Origin: Arsenophonus sp964026495
GTDB lineage: Bacteria; Pseudomonadota; Gammaproteobacteria; Enterobacterales; Enterobacteriaceae
DNA length: 64,000 bases
NCBI RefSeq assembly: GCF_964026495.1
Contig: NZ_OZ032148.1
Coordinates: forward strand, 864,670-928,669
Direction of reading: 5' to 3'
Part shown: piece by piece, positions 19,786-29,619 of the stretch
How positions within the stretch are numbered: the first letter of the stretch is position 1
How the letters are laid out: every line of letters begins with the position of its first letter
Translations under genes and position numbers: made by a program
Notes under the pieces: generated by a model
Told to the model about the DNA's origin: nothing
The model's input: only the letters and a program-made list of their open reading frames with translations
The model's database searches: none

Positions 19786-20303
19786 TTATCAAAATCATTT
19801 TATTATATCTATAACTCGTATATTATAAAATTATTTATTATATAAAATTACTTACAGATAAAATCTTTTTGTTATTTTATTAAATTTATTACAAAATTAA
19901 ATAATTTTAAATAAAAATATTTCATGTAAATAGATATACCAATACTAAAAAATATTTTAAATATATTCAATACAATGTATATAACATATATACATTTTTA
20001 TATATCAAAAAATAATTGATATATAAAAAAATCATTTTATTTATGATATTTATATGATCAATAAAGAAATTATTATCATTAATAAAAAAATATTTATAAT
20101 TTAAAATTTACGAATTCATAAGTACTTAATAATATCAATTACTTCTAATATTTATTTAAATTTGTAATATGTTTACTTAAGTTTTAAAAAAAATAAACTT
20201 TTATTTATTTTAAAATTTATGTTTACTGATTATATTTTATCTTTTATCAGAAATTTCAAAAAAAATTATCTATACTTTAATTAATGTAATTATATGATAC
20301 ATA
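19786..20303. other. AT-rich spacer between epmB and the groEL terminator
   Basis: E. coli has yjeI and yjeJ in this position. Here only A/T-rich DNA without a recognisable reading frame remains. Confidence 0.55.
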
Positions 20304-20342
20304 AAAAAACCCTGAGGGTTTTATTATACCCTCGGGTTTTTT
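20304..20342 (-). terminator. rho-independent terminator of groES-groEL
   Basis: On the minus strand the arm CCCGAGGG pairs with CCCTCAGGG (one bulged base), extended by A/T pairs, with a 10-base loop and a seven-T tail. It lies about 75 bases beyond the groEL stop. The A/T flanks would also allow some termination on the plus strand after epmB. Confidence 0.85.
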
Positions 20343-20416
20343 ATAATAAAGTTATTTGAAAAATTATACTATCTAATAGTACAATAATCTCAAAAAAAAC
20401 TATAAACTTCTTATAT

Positions 20417-22054
20417 TTACATCATTCCGCCCATGCCGCCCATATTACTGGAAGCACTAATATCGGATTTTTCTTCTTTCGGCAAATCAGTTATCATAGC
20501 TTCAGTTGTAATCATCAAACCTGCAATTGAAGCTGCGAATTGCAAAGCAGAACGTGTAACTTTTGTTGGATCCAAAATACCCATTTTGATCATATCTCCA
20601 TACTTTTCAGTAGAAGCATTATAACCATAATTATCTTTTCCTTGTTTAACATTGTTGACAACTACTGCTGCTTCTTCACCAGAATTTTCAACAATTTGAC
20701 GCATAGGAGCTTCCATTGAACGTAATGCAATACGAATACCAACTGTTTGATCTTCATTATCACCAGTTAAATTTGTTAATGCAGTTGCAACACGTACCAA
20801 AGCAATTCCACCACCTGCAACAACACCTTCTTCTACAGCAGCACGAGTTGCATGTAATGCATCATCAACACGCGCACGTTTTTCTTTCATTGCAACTTCA
20901 GTAGCAGCACCAACTTTAATAACAGCTACACCATCAGATAATTTAGCAATACGTTCTTGTAATTTCTCACGATCATAATCTGATGTTGCTTCATCACGTT
21001 GTTGCATTATCTGTTTAATTCTATCTTTAATCGTGTTTTTTTCACCCATACCATCAATAATAGTAGTGGTATCTTTATTAATAACAATACGCTTAGCTTG
21101 TCCTAAATGTTCTATAGTAGCTTTTTCTAATTCCATTCCTATTTCTTCAGAAATAACAGTTCCATTAGTTAAAATTGCAATATCTTGTATCATCGCTTTA
21201 CGACGATCACCAAAGCCTGGGGCTTTTACCGCAGCAACTTTTACGATGCCTCGTAAATTATTTACAACCAATGTAGCTAATGCTTCACCTTCAACATCTT
21301 CAGCAATAATCAAAAGTGGTTTCCCTGCTTTGGCCACACTTTCTAATACAGGTAACAGTTCACGAATATTAGAAACTTTTTTATCTATAAGTAAAACGTA
21401 TGGATTTTCTAATTCAGCAACTCCACTGTCTGGTTTATTGATAAAGTAAGGCGATAAATAACCACGATCGAATTGCATTCCTTCAACAACATCAAGTTCA
21501 TCTTCTAATCCTGAACCTTCTTCAACCGTAATTACTCCTTCTTTACCAACTTTTTCCATTGCTTCTGCAATTAATTTACCAACTGTTTCATCAGAATTAG
21601 CAGAAATCGTACCTACTTGTTCAATTGCTTTATTATCAGCACAAGGTGTAGATAATTTTTTTAATTCCTCAACTCCAGCAGCAACTGCTTTATCAATACC
21701 ACGCTTTAAATCCATTGGATTCATACCAGCCGCTACTGCCTTTAAACCTTCGCTAACAATAGATTGCGCTAATACTGTTGCAGTGGTTGTTCCATCACCT
21801 GCTGCATCATTTGCTTTGGAAGCAACTTCTTTTACCATCTGGGCGCCCATATTTTCAAATTTATCTTCTAATTCAATTTCACGGGCAACAGACACACCAT
21901 CTTTAGTAATTGAAGGTGCTCCAAAAGCTTTATCTAAAATTACATTTCTTCCTTTCGGACCTAAAGTAACTTTTACTGCATCTGCAAGAATATTTACTCC
22001 ACGGAGCATTTTTATACGTGCATCAGTACCAAATTTTACGTCTTTAGCTGCCAT
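20417..22054 (-). CDS. groEL: chaperonin GroEL
   Basis: A 545-residue Hsp60 subunit that folds proteins in a double-ring chamber with GroES. Canonical segments: N-terminal AAKDVKFG, ATP-site GDGTTTATVLAQ, VAAVKAPGFGDRRK, and the C-terminal GGMGGMM tail. It is the most conserved gene of the window and has visibly higher GC than its surroundings, as expected for a very highly expressed protein under strong selection in symbionts. Operon with groES, 47 bases apart, under a heat-shock promoter. Confidence 0.99.
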   Translation of the reverse strand: MAAKDVKFGTDARIKMLRGVNILADAVKVTLGPKGRNVILDKAFGAPSITKDGVSVAREIELEDKFENMGAQMVKEVASKANDAAGDGTTTATVLAQSIVSEGLKAVAAGMNPMDLKRGIDKAVAAGVEELKKLSTPCADNKAIEQVGTISANSDETVGKLIAEAMEKVGKEGVITVEEGSGLEDELDVVEGMQFDRGYLSPYFINKPDSGVAELENPYVLLIDKKVSNIRELLPVLESVAKAGKPLLIIAEDVEGEALATLVVNNLRGIVKVAAVKAPGFGDRRKAMIQDIAILTNGTVISEEIGMELEKATIEHLGQAKRIVINKDTTTIIDGMGEKNTIKDRIKQIMQQRDEATSDYDREKLQERIAKLSDGVAVIKVGAATEVAMKEKRARVDDALHATRAAVEEGVVAGGGIALVRVATALTNLTGDNEDQTVGIRIALRSMEAPMRQIVENSGEEAAVVVNNVKQGKDNYGYNASTEKYGDMIKMGILDPTKVTRSALQFAASIAGLMITTEAMITDLPKEEKSDISASSNMGGMGGMM

Positions 22055-22101
22055 TGTTTCTTTCCTTTAAATTCTTTCATTCAGAAGATCTAAACTAGAA
22101 A

Positions 22102-22395
22102 TTATTTTTCGATAATTGCCAAAATATCGCTTTCTGACATAATCAACACTTCTTCCTCATCAATCTTCTCTGTTTTCACACCATAACCGTCGTTAAAAAT
22201 AACTATATCATCGACTTTCACATCTAATGGTTTAGTCTGACCATTTTCTAAGATGCGACCTTTACCAATAGCCAGCACTTTACCTCGAGTTGATTTACTT
22301 GCTGCAGTACCAGTTAAAACAATACCTCCTGCAGATTTAGATTCAACTTCTTCGCGCTTGATGATAACTCGATCATGCAATGGACGAATCTTCAT
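22102..22395 (-). CDS. groES: co-chaperonin GroES
   Basis: A 97-residue Hsp10, exactly the E. coli length, capping GroEL. The mobile loop (ESKSAGGIVLTG) that binds GroEL is intact. A strong AGGAGAT ribosome site (22402-22408) precedes the ATG. The upstream region contains a clear sigma-32 promoter. First gene of the groE operon. Confidence 0.99.
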   Translation of the reverse strand: MKIRPLHDRVIIKREEVESKSAGGIVLTGTAASKSTRGKVLAIGKGRILENGQTKPLDVKVDDIVIFNDGYGVKTEKIDEEEVLIMSESDILAIIEK

Positions 22396-22481
22396 GAATA
22401 GATCTCCTATAAATACAATCCACGTAAAGTAAATGAAGGATAACGCTAGTATACTTTAATATTACTAGTACCCTATTGAAT

Positions 22482-22510
22482 ATATGGGGTCAATAAAAAC
22501 CACTTCAAGG
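22482..22510 (-). promoter_or_regulatory. sigma-32 heat-shock promoter of groES-groEL
   Basis: Minus strand shows a -35 of CCTTGAA (22504-22510, within CCCCTTGAA) and a -10 of CCCCATAT (22482-22489), separated by 14 bases. This fits the RpoH consensus (CTTGAAA, 13-15 bases, CCCCATNT) almost perfectly and resembles the E. coli groE promoter. These C-rich blocks stand out in the AT-rich spacer, so they are under selection. Confidence 0.9.
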
Positions 22511-22677
22511 GGTACTATAAAAATTTTTTATATTTTTTATTATCAATAATAATTATAGGATATATCCAAAAAAAATATTTTTCAAAATTATATTATACAA
22601 AAAACAATCATAACATAAAATTAATATACTTTTTAAAATATCATAATATAAGTATCATTAAAAATTAAAAATAATGA

Positions 22678-23754
22678 TTAAAAATCAATACAATTTAAAG
22701 CTCGATATGCCTTTTCTAAACGCTCTATCATAGCAATCTGCCCAGCTCGCATCCAAATACGCGGATCATAATATTTTTTGTTTGGTTTATCCTTACCTTC
22801 TGGATTACCTAATTGAGTTTGTAAATAACTCTTATTTTTTTTATAATAATTTAATATACCTTTCCAGGTTGCCCATTGTGTATCCGTATCAATATTCATT
22901 TTTACAACACCATAATTGATAGCTTCTTTAATATCTTCCAGAGAAGAACCAGATCCACCATGAAATACGAAATTCAAATTATTTTTTTTCGGTAAATGAA
23001 ACTTTTTAGCAACATATTCTTGTGAATTTTTAAGAATCTTAGGCGTTAATTGAACATTACCTGGTTTATAAACACCGTGAACATTGCCAAAAGATGCTGC
23101 AATCATAAATCGATCACTAATTTTACTTAATTTTTCATAAGCATAAGCAACATCTTCAGGTTGTGTATAAAGCAATGCACTATCTATTCCAGAATGATCA
23201 ATTCCATCTTCTTCACCTCCAGTACAACCTAACTCAATTTCTAATGTCATCTCTATTTTACTCATTCTTTTTAAATATTGAGCACAAATCTTAACATTAT
23301 CTACTAAAGATTCTTCTGATAAATCAATCATATGTGATGAAAATAATGGTTTTCCTGTCATTTGATAAAATTGTTCACCTTCATCTAGTAAACCATCAAT
23401 CCAAGGAAGCAAGTTACGTCTACAATGATCAGTATGTAAAATAACAGGTACTCTATAATATTTAGACATTTTATGTAAATAATGAGCACCAGAAATGGCA
23501 CCTAAAATTGCTGCTTCTTGAGCTTGTACCTGTAAACCCTTACCTGCAATAAATGCAGCTCCACTATTAGAAAATTGCACAATAACTGGAAATCGAATTT
23601 TAGCAGCAGTTTCTAAAACAGCATTAATAGAATCTAAACCGAAACAATTAACTGCTGGTAATGCAAATTTATATTTTTTTTCAATAGAAAAAATTTTTTG
23701 CACATCATCCCCAGTAATAACGCCGGGATTAATAAAGTTAAAAATATTTAACAT
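22678..23754 (-). CDS. fbaA: fructose-bisphosphate aldolase, class II
   Basis: A 358-residue zinc aldolase (E. coli 359) that cleaves fructose-1,6-bisphosphate to DHAP and glyceraldehyde-3-phosphate. Metal and catalytic residues are visible: Asp109 and His110 (LHTDHC), Glu174 (LEIELGC), His226 (GNVHGVYK) and His265 (VFHGGSGS). AGGAA ribosome site upstream of the ATG. Last gene of the leftward epd-pgk-fbaA cluster, as in E. coli. Confidence 0.97.
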   Translation of the reverse strand: MLNIFNFINPGVITGDDVQKIFSIEKKYKFALPAVNCFGLDSINAVLETAAKIRFPVIVQFSNSGAAFIAGKGLQVQAQEAAILGAISGAHYLHKMSKYYRVPVILHTDHCRRNLLPWIDGLLDEGEQFYQMTGKPLFSSHMIDLSEESLVDNVKICAQYLKRMSKIEMTLEIELGCTGGEEDGIDHSGIDSALLYTQPEDVAYAYEKLSKISDRFMIAASFGNVHGVYKPGNVQLTPKILKNSQEYVAKKFHLPKKNNLNFVFHGGSGSSLEDIKEAINYGVVKMNIDTDTQWATWKGILNYYKKNKSYLQTQLGNPEGKDKPNKKYYDPRIWMRAGQIAMIERLEKAYRALNCIDF

Positions 23755-23800
23755 AAGATAAATTCCTATTTTACATAAGTCATTAATCTTACCTATTATC

Positions 23801-24973
23801 TCAAAAATGATTACTGTTTTGCCATTCTTCTAACGCAACAATTGCAGGTAATTTCTTATTTTGAATAAATTCTAAAAAAGCTCCACCACCAGTAGAAATA
23901 TAAGATATTTTATCTATAATACCAAGCATATCAATAGCTGCTATTGTATCACCACCACCTACAATAGAAAAAGCTTTGCTTTTTGCAATAGTTTTTGCTA
24001 TCACTTCAGTAGAATAACGAAAATTAGCAAATTCAAAAACTCCAAGAGTACCATTCCATAAAATTGTTTTTGCTTTTTTTAAAACATCCACTAAAGAATT
24101 AACGGTTTTATTACCTAAGTCTAAAATTTGTTCATTATCTTTAATATCATTAATAGACTTTATAATTCCTATAGCAGTCTCTGATTTTTTTGTTGTAACA
24201 CATACATCAATTGGTAGAATAATATTAAACTTTGATAATATTTTTTTTGCTTTTGAAACAAAAGATTGTTCATATAAAGAACATCCGATTTTATAATTAG
24301 CAGCAGCAATAAAAGTATTAGCAATCCCACCTCCTACAATAATCTGATCAGCAATCTCTACTAACGAATTTAATATATTTAATTTACTTGAAACTTTTGA
24401 ACCACCAATAATAATCACCATTGGACGTGCAGGATTGTTTAAAACTTTGCTTAATGACTCTAATTCAAAAGAGAATAATAATCCTGCACATGCTAAAGAA
24501 GCAAATTTCACTACACCATAGGTTGATGCATGAGTACGATGAGCTGTTCCAAATGCATCCATTACATAAATATCACAAAGTGCAGCATATTGCCTAGATA
24601 AAGTTTCATCATTTTTTATTTCACCTCTATTAAAACGTACATTTTCAAAAACTATTAATTCATTAGTTTTTACTTTGACTCCATTTAAGTAATTTTTCAC
24701 TAAACGAACAGGATAATTAAGTTTATTTGCTAAATATTTTACAATAGGTATTAATGAAAATTTATGATCATATTCACCTTCAATCGGACGACCTAGATGA
24801 GACATAACCATTACTTTAGCACCTTTATCTAATGCAAATTTAATTGTAGGTAAAGAAGCACGAATGCGTGCATCAGAGATAATTTTTCCATCTATAATGG
24901 GGGCATTTAAATCAGCTCTAATCAATACTTTCTTATCATTTAAGTCTAAATCAATTATCTTAATCATAGACAT
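23801..24973 (-). CDS. pgk: phosphoglycerate kinase
   Basis: A 390-residue enzyme making ATP and 3-phosphoglycerate from 1,3-bisphosphoglycerate. N-domain substrate motif RADLNAPI and SHLGRP, C-domain nucleotide motif GGGDTIAAI and GGGAFLEF are intact. AGAGGAT ribosome site; an out-of-frame ATG at 24977 lies between it and the chosen start. 46 bases upstream of fbaA and 94 downstream of epd, the conserved E. coli order. Confidence 0.97.
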   Translation of the reverse strand: MSMIKIIDLDLNDKKVLIRADLNAPIIDGKIISDARIRASLPTIKFALDKGAKVMVMSHLGRPIEGEYDHKFSLIPIVKYLANKLNYPVRLVKNYLNGVKVKTNELIVFENVRFNRGEIKNDETLSRQYAALCDIYVMDAFGTAHRTHASTYGVVKFASLACAGLLFSFELESLSKVLNNPARPMVIIIGGSKVSSKLNILNSLVEIADQIIVGGGIANTFIAAANYKIGCSLYEQSFVSKAKKILSKFNIILPIDVCVTTKKSETAIGIIKSINDIKDNEQILDLGNKTVNSLVDVLKKAKTILWNGTLGVFEFANFRYSTEVIAKTIAKSKAFSIVGGGDTIAAIDMLGIIDKISYISTGGGAFLEFIQNKKLPAIVALEEWQNSNHF

Positions 24974-25067
24974 ACATAATAAATCCTCTTAATGATTTTT
25001 TTGTAATATATACAAAATATAATTTTTCTCCTAACGATATATAAAAAATAAACAACAATATTTTATT

Positions 25068-26084
25068 CTAAAATCCAGTAGCAGCCATTGCCAATGTAGT
25101 ATCAAGCATACGATTAGCAAATCCCCATTCATTATCACACCATACTAAAATTTTGATTAAATGCTTTCCACTTACGCGTGTTTGAGTACCATCTACAATA
25201 GCACTATGTGGATCATGATTAAAATCTGTTGAAACTAATGGTAATTCAGTATAATCAACAATCCCACAAAATAATTCTTTTGCTGATTTTTCTAAAATTC
25301 GATTAACTTTATTAACTGTAACTGTAGATTGTACTGTTACACTTAAATCAATTGCTGTTACATTAATAGTAGGCACACGAACTGATATTGCTTCAAAATG
25401 ATCTTTAAATTTAGGAAAAATTCGTGTAATACCAGAAACTAATTTCGTATCTACAGGAATTATAGATTGACTAGCAGCTCTTGTTCGACGTAAATCTTCA
25501 TGATAAGCATCAATGACTGGTTGATCATTCATGGCAGCATGAATAACTGTTACTGTACCAGATTCAATCTTTAAAAAAGTATCTAATATTTTTATTACAG
25601 GAATAATGCAATTAGTCGTACAAGATGCATTTGAAACAATTTGATCAGTATTTTTTAAACTACTTTCATTAACACCATAGACAATAGTTGCATCAAGATC
25701 AGCACTACCTAAATGAGAAAACAAAACTTTTTTTGCACCACTAGATAAATGAGTATAACCATCTATATTTGAGCCATAAACACCAGTGCAATCTAATACA
25801 ATATCAACATCTAATGCACCCCATGGTAATTTTTCTATCTTATATTCATGAAATAGATAAATGATATCATTACCAACTAATAATAAATCCTTATCAATAC
25901 TGACATCCCAAGCAAACTTACCATGACTAGAATCATATTTTAATAAATGTGCCATACCTTCTGCAACAGCAATTTCATTAATTGCAATAACCACAATTTT
26001 AGTACGATGACCTGATTCATAAAGCGCTCTTAATACGCTACGTCCTATTCTTCCAAAACCGTTAATGGCTACCTTAATTATCAT
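25068..26084 (-). CDS. epd: D-erythrose-4-phosphate dehydrogenase
   Basis: A 338-residue GAPDH-family protein. Rossmann motif NGFGRIGR, catalytic Cys155 in SNASCTTNC and His182 (VIHAAM). It matches Epd rather than GapA: position upstream of pgk-fbaA, and Epd-like segments LLKYDSSHGKFAW, RTRAASQSIIPVDTKL and VDFNHDPHSA-type VSTDFNHDPHSAIVDG. Epd oxidises erythrose-4-phosphate to 4-phosphoerythronate, the first step of DXP-dependent pyridoxal phosphate synthesis. GAAGGA ribosome site. No gapA is in the window. Confidence 0.92.
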   Translation of the reverse strand: MIIKVAINGFGRIGRSVLRALYESGHRTKIVVIAINEIAVAEGMAHLLKYDSSHGKFAWDVSIDKDLLLVGNDIIYLFHEYKIEKLPWGALDVDIVLDCTGVYGSNIDGYTHLSSGAKKVLFSHLGSADLDATIVYGVNESSLKNTDQIVSNASCTTNCIIPVIKILDTFLKIESGTVTVIHAAMNDQPVIDAYHEDLRRTRAASQSIIPVDTKLVSGITRIFPKFKDHFEAISVRVPTINVTAIDLSVTVQSTVTVNKVNRILEKSAKELFCGIVDYTELPLVSTDFNHDPHSAIVDGTQTRVSGKHLIKILVWCDNEWGFANRMLDTTLAMAATGF

Positions 26085-26176
26085 ATTAATCCTTCAATTC
26101 AACAAAAAATATTAACGGTGAAAAATACTGATAATTATAGTTTTTATACTAAATATTTTTTATTACTCTACACAAA

Positions 26177-26208
26177 ACTTATAAAACATCTTACTTACAA
26201 AACATCTT
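26177..26208. repeat. 16-bp tandem duplication upstream of epd
   Basis: Bases 26177-26192 and 26193-26208 match at 15 of 16 positions (ACTTAYAAAACATCTT). It lies in the tktA-epd spacer, about 100 bases before the epd start, and may touch the epd promoter region. Confidence 0.8.
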
Positions 26209-26380
26209 TATGTGTAGTATAGTAACTACATTTTATAAAAAATATATTTTTCTATGAAAATAGAATCAAACTTCTTTAAAAATAAAACTATAAAAAAAAT
26301 CTTACTTTTACTTAATTTTATATTTTTTTAAAAAAAATATAAAATAATAAACCCTTTATGTTTATATATTTCTTAATAAA

Positions 26381-28378
26381 TTAATTCAATAAAGATTTAG
26401 CTTGACTAAGTACATTTTTAATATTAAAACCAAATTTATCAAATAATATATCTGCTGGTGCTGATTCACCAAAAGTATTGATACCAATAATTTTACCATT
26501 TTTACCAATATATTTATACCAATAATCAGGAATACCAGCTTCAATTACAAGACGAGCAGTGACTGAAGATGGTAATACGGATTCAATATAATCTATATGC
26601 TGCTTTTCAAAAGTATCTGTTGATGGTATGGATACTACCCGTACTTTATATCCTTCATCGCTCAAATGTTGATATACTGTGACAGCTAATGCAACTTCAG
26701 AACCTGTTGCAATTAAAATAATTTCAGGAATACCTATTTCAGTATCTTTTAGAACATATCCGCCCTTAATAATATTACACAATTGTTTTTCATTGCGTAC
26801 TTGTTGTTGTAGATTTTGACGAGAAAAAATCAAAGCACTTGGACCTTCAACACGCTCGATTGCATACTGCCAAGCAACCACTGCTTCAACTTGATCACAA
26901 GGACGCCAAGTGCTCATATTTGGTATCATACGTAAACCAGCTAATTGTTCAATTGGTTGATGAGTAGGACCATCTTCACCAATACCGATAGAATCATGAG
27001 TATAAACAAAAATAACGCGAATTTTCATTAATGCCGCCATACGTAATGTCTTCCTTGCATACTCAACAAACATTAAAAATGTACCACCATAAGGTATAAA
27101 ACCACCATGTAATGCAATTCCATTCATAATAGCTGACATTCCAAATTCACGTACACCATAATGAATATAATTACCACCTAAATGGTGATGTATTGCTTGC
27201 GAACCAGACCACATAGTTAAATTACTTGGTGACAAATCAGCAGAACCACCTAACATTTCAGGCAGTTGTCTGCCAAATACTTCTAATATATTTTGTGAAG
27301 CTTGCCGACCAGATATATTACGTGGATTAGATTGTAATTGAATTATCAAATTATTAACAGTAGATGTCCATGTGTCAGGAAAATATCCTTTTATACGACG
27401 CAAAAAATCTTTGGCAAGTTCAGGAAATTCTTTTTCGTACTCTACAAACTTTTTATTCCAAATATCTTCTTTTTTTTGACCTATTTTTATAGCATTCCAT
27501 TTTTTATAAATCTCTGATGGTATTACAAAAGGTGGATGTGGCCAATTTAATGCTTTTCTGGTTGCAAGAACTTCACTTTCACCTAACGGAGCACCATGAA
27601 CTTCTTTTGAACCCGATTTATTTGGAGATCCATAACCAATAATTGTTTTACAAATTAATAAAGATGGCTTATCAGTAATATTACGTGCTTCCTCTATTGC
27701 TACTTTAATTTGTTTAGAGTCGTGTCCATCAATATTTTGAATAACATGCCAATTATAAGCAGAAAAACGTAAAGATGTGTTATCAGTAAACCAACCTTTT
27801 ACTTGACCATCAATTGAAATATTATTATCATCATAAAAAACAATAAGTTTTCCTAATTTCAATGTTCCAGCTAATGAACAAACTTCATGTGAAATCCCTT
27901 CCATCATACAACCATCACCGACAAAAACATAAGTATAATGATTAATGATCATATGGCCAGGTCGATTAAACTGTGCAGCTAAAGTTCTTTCTGCAATTGC
28001 AAATCCTACAGCATTTGCAATTCCTTGTCCTAAAGGACCAGTGGTTGTTTCAACTCCCGGTGTATAGCCATATTCTGGATGTCCTGGAGTACTAGAATGC
28101 CATTGACGAAATTTCTTTAATTCTTCGATAGATAAATCATAACCAGTAAGATGTATCAAACTATACAATAACATCGACCCATGCCCATTAGATAATATAA
28201 ACCGATCACGATCTATCCAGTTTGGATTAGATGGATTATGATTCATATAATCACGCCATAATACTTCAGCAATATCAGCCATTCCCATTGGAGTACCTGG
28301 ATGTCCTGATTGTGCATTCTGTACCGCATCTATACTTAAAAAACGAATGGCATTAGCAAGGATTTTACGATTTATCAT
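26381..28378 (-). CDS. tktA: transketolase
   Basis: A 665-residue thiamine-diphosphate enzyme of the non-oxidative pentose phosphate pathway, making erythrose-4-phosphate and xylulose-5-phosphate. Motifs: SGHPGTPMGMAD, LSNGHGSML, the ThDP fold GDGCMMEGISHEV with DDNNISID, and the Pyr-domain REFGMSAI. The start is placed at MINRKILANA because GGAG lies 8-9 bases before it and family proteins begin here; an alternative ATG 15 bases upstream (28393) lacks this. Upstream of epd-pgk-fbaA as in E. coli. Confidence 0.97.
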   Translation of the reverse strand: MINRKILANAIRFLSIDAVQNAQSGHPGTPMGMADIAEVLWRDYMNHNPSNPNWIDRDRFILSNGHGSMLLYSLIHLTGYDLSIEELKKFRQWHSSTPGHPEYGYTPGVETTTGPLGQGIANAVGFAIAERTLAAQFNRPGHMIINHYTYVFVGDGCMMEGISHEVCSLAGTLKLGKLIVFYDDNNISIDGQVKGWFTDNTSLRFSAYNWHVIQNIDGHDSKQIKVAIEEARNITDKPSLLICKTIIGYGSPNKSGSKEVHGAPLGESEVLATRKALNWPHPPFVIPSEIYKKWNAIKIGQKKEDIWNKKFVEYEKEFPELAKDFLRRIKGYFPDTWTSTVNNLIIQLQSNPRNISGRQASQNILEVFGRQLPEMLGGSADLSPSNLTMWSGSQAIHHHLGGNYIHYGVREFGMSAIMNGIALHGGFIPYGGTFLMFVEYARKTLRMAALMKIRVIFVYTHDSIGIGEDGPTHQPIEQLAGLRMIPNMSTWRPCDQVEAVVAWQYAIERVEGPSALIFSRQNLQQQVRNEKQLCNIIKGGYVLKDTEIGIPEIILIATGSEVALAVTVYQHLSDEGYKVRVVSIPSTDTFEKQHIDYIESVLPSSVTARLVIEAGIPDYWYKYIGKNGKIIGINTFGESAPADILFDKFGFNIKNVLSQAKSLLN

Positions 28379-28618
28379 TTGTTTTCTCCACATGAAATCA
28401 ATAATGCAATCAATAATATGATACTTTTTATAAAAAAAATTTTATTTTAAAAATACTTTTAAAAGCATATATTCATCAAATATAGAAAATATAGAAAAGT
28501 AAAAATAAATAATCTTAATTTTTTTTAAAAAAAATTAATTTATTGTTTATCTAAAAATAAAAACCTTTTACAAAACAACAATCAATTTGTTAAAACTTTG
28601 ATAAGGTTTTGATAATAT

Positions 28619-28695
28619 TGGCGGTGCGGACGGGACTTGAACCCGCGACCTCCGGCGTGACAGGCCGATATTCTAACCGACTGAACTACCGCACC
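28619..28695 (-). tRNA. aspV: tRNA-Asp(GTC)
   Basis: 77-nt gene on the minus strand: acceptor GGTGCGG/CCGCACC, D-loop AGTTCAGTCGGTTAGAA, anticodon loop CTGTCAC (GTC), T-arm GCGGGTTCAAGTCCCGT, ending in GCCA, so CCA is encoded. Directly downstream of dnaQ in the same direction, matching E. coli aspV. GC-rich island in AT-rich DNA. Confidence 0.98.
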
Positions 28696-28791
28696 AATCC
28701 TATTAATTGAATTAAAACGAGTAATGATATTACGAATCTAGTATCTATACGTCAATCTTTTTTAAAAAATATTTTCAAAAATTATTATCTT

Positions 28792-29556
28792 TTATGTTTT
28801 AGTTGAATAATCTTTTTGAAAATTTAAACGCCAAAGAGACTTTCTCTTAATTTTATTTTCAATAAAATTTAACTTTTCTTCATGAGCAATCCTTTCCGAA
28901 TGATTCGCATAAATTACAGTTAATTTATTTTTTAAGGTTTTTAATCGTTGAATTTCATTTACAGAAATTTGCCTATTTACCTCTGAATTAATCGCAAAAG
29001 ATAATGACATTTGACCTCCAGTCATTGCTATATAAACTTCTGCTAAAATAGAAGCATCAAGTAGTGCTCCATGTAATATACGTTTTGAATTATCAATATG
29101 ATAACGATTACACAAAGCATCAAGATTATTTCTTTTACCAGGAAAAAGTTTTTTTGCCAAAAGTAAACTATCTGTTATATGACAAATAGTTTCTATTAAA
29201 GGAATATTTTTTTTTAATTTAGAAAATTCATAGTTTATGAATCCAACATCAAAAGGTGCGTTATGAATAATTAATTCACTGCCTTGAATGAAATTTAAAA
29301 AATCATCGGCAACTTCTGAAAAAGTTGGCTTATCTACTAAAAATTCATTAGTAATTCCATGAATAGCAAAAGCTTCAGGATCAATTAAACGATTGGGTTT
29401 TATATAAACATGAAAATAACGGTCTGTTAAATGTCGATCAATAATTTCCCAAGCACCAATCTCAATAATATTATGTCCTTCATAGGGTACTCCAAACTTA
29501 TTTATTCCAGTTGTTTCTGTATCAATAACGATTTGTCGTCTAATCATTATGCTCAT
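28792..29556 (-). CDS. dnaQ: DNA polymerase III epsilon subunit (3'-5' proofreading exonuclease)
   Basis: A 254-residue DEDDh exonuclease. Catalytic Asp12 and Glu14 (VIDTETTG), Asp103 (NAPFDVGF), His162 (LHGALLDA) and Asp167 occur at the same numbers as in E. coli. It proofreads for the DnaE polymerase; the C-terminal region that binds alpha is present but diverged (ends LWRLNFQKDYSTKT). Divergent from rnhA, with 63 bases between starts. Retention shows that replication proofreading is still available despite the strong AT drift. Confidence 0.96.
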   Translation of the reverse strand: MSIMIRRQIVIDTETTGINKFGVPYEGHNIIEIGAWEIIDRHLTDRYFHVYIKPNRLIDPEAFAIHGITNEFLVDKPTFSEVADDFLNFIQGSELIIHNAPFDVGFINYEFSKLKKNIPLIETICHITDSLLLAKKLFPGKRNNLDALCNRYHIDNSKRILHGALLDASILAEVYIAMTGGQMSLSFAINSEVNRQISVNEIQRLKTLKNKLTVIYANHSERIAHEEKLNFIENKIKRKSLWRLNFQKDYSTKT

Positions 29557-29619
29557 CTTACTTTTTTATGTCACACTAAGAAAAATATTAATTATAAATA
29601 TATAATGAGTTTCTCAAAA

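Noticed and set aside
20433..22070. Long plus-strand open frames opposite groEL
   Set aside because: They are antisense shadows of the strongly conserved groEL coding sequence.
28555..28618. Possible terminator hairpin after tRNA-Asp
   Set aside because: AAAACCTT/AAAAGGTTTTT arms are separated by a long loop; pairing is weak and the call would be speculative.
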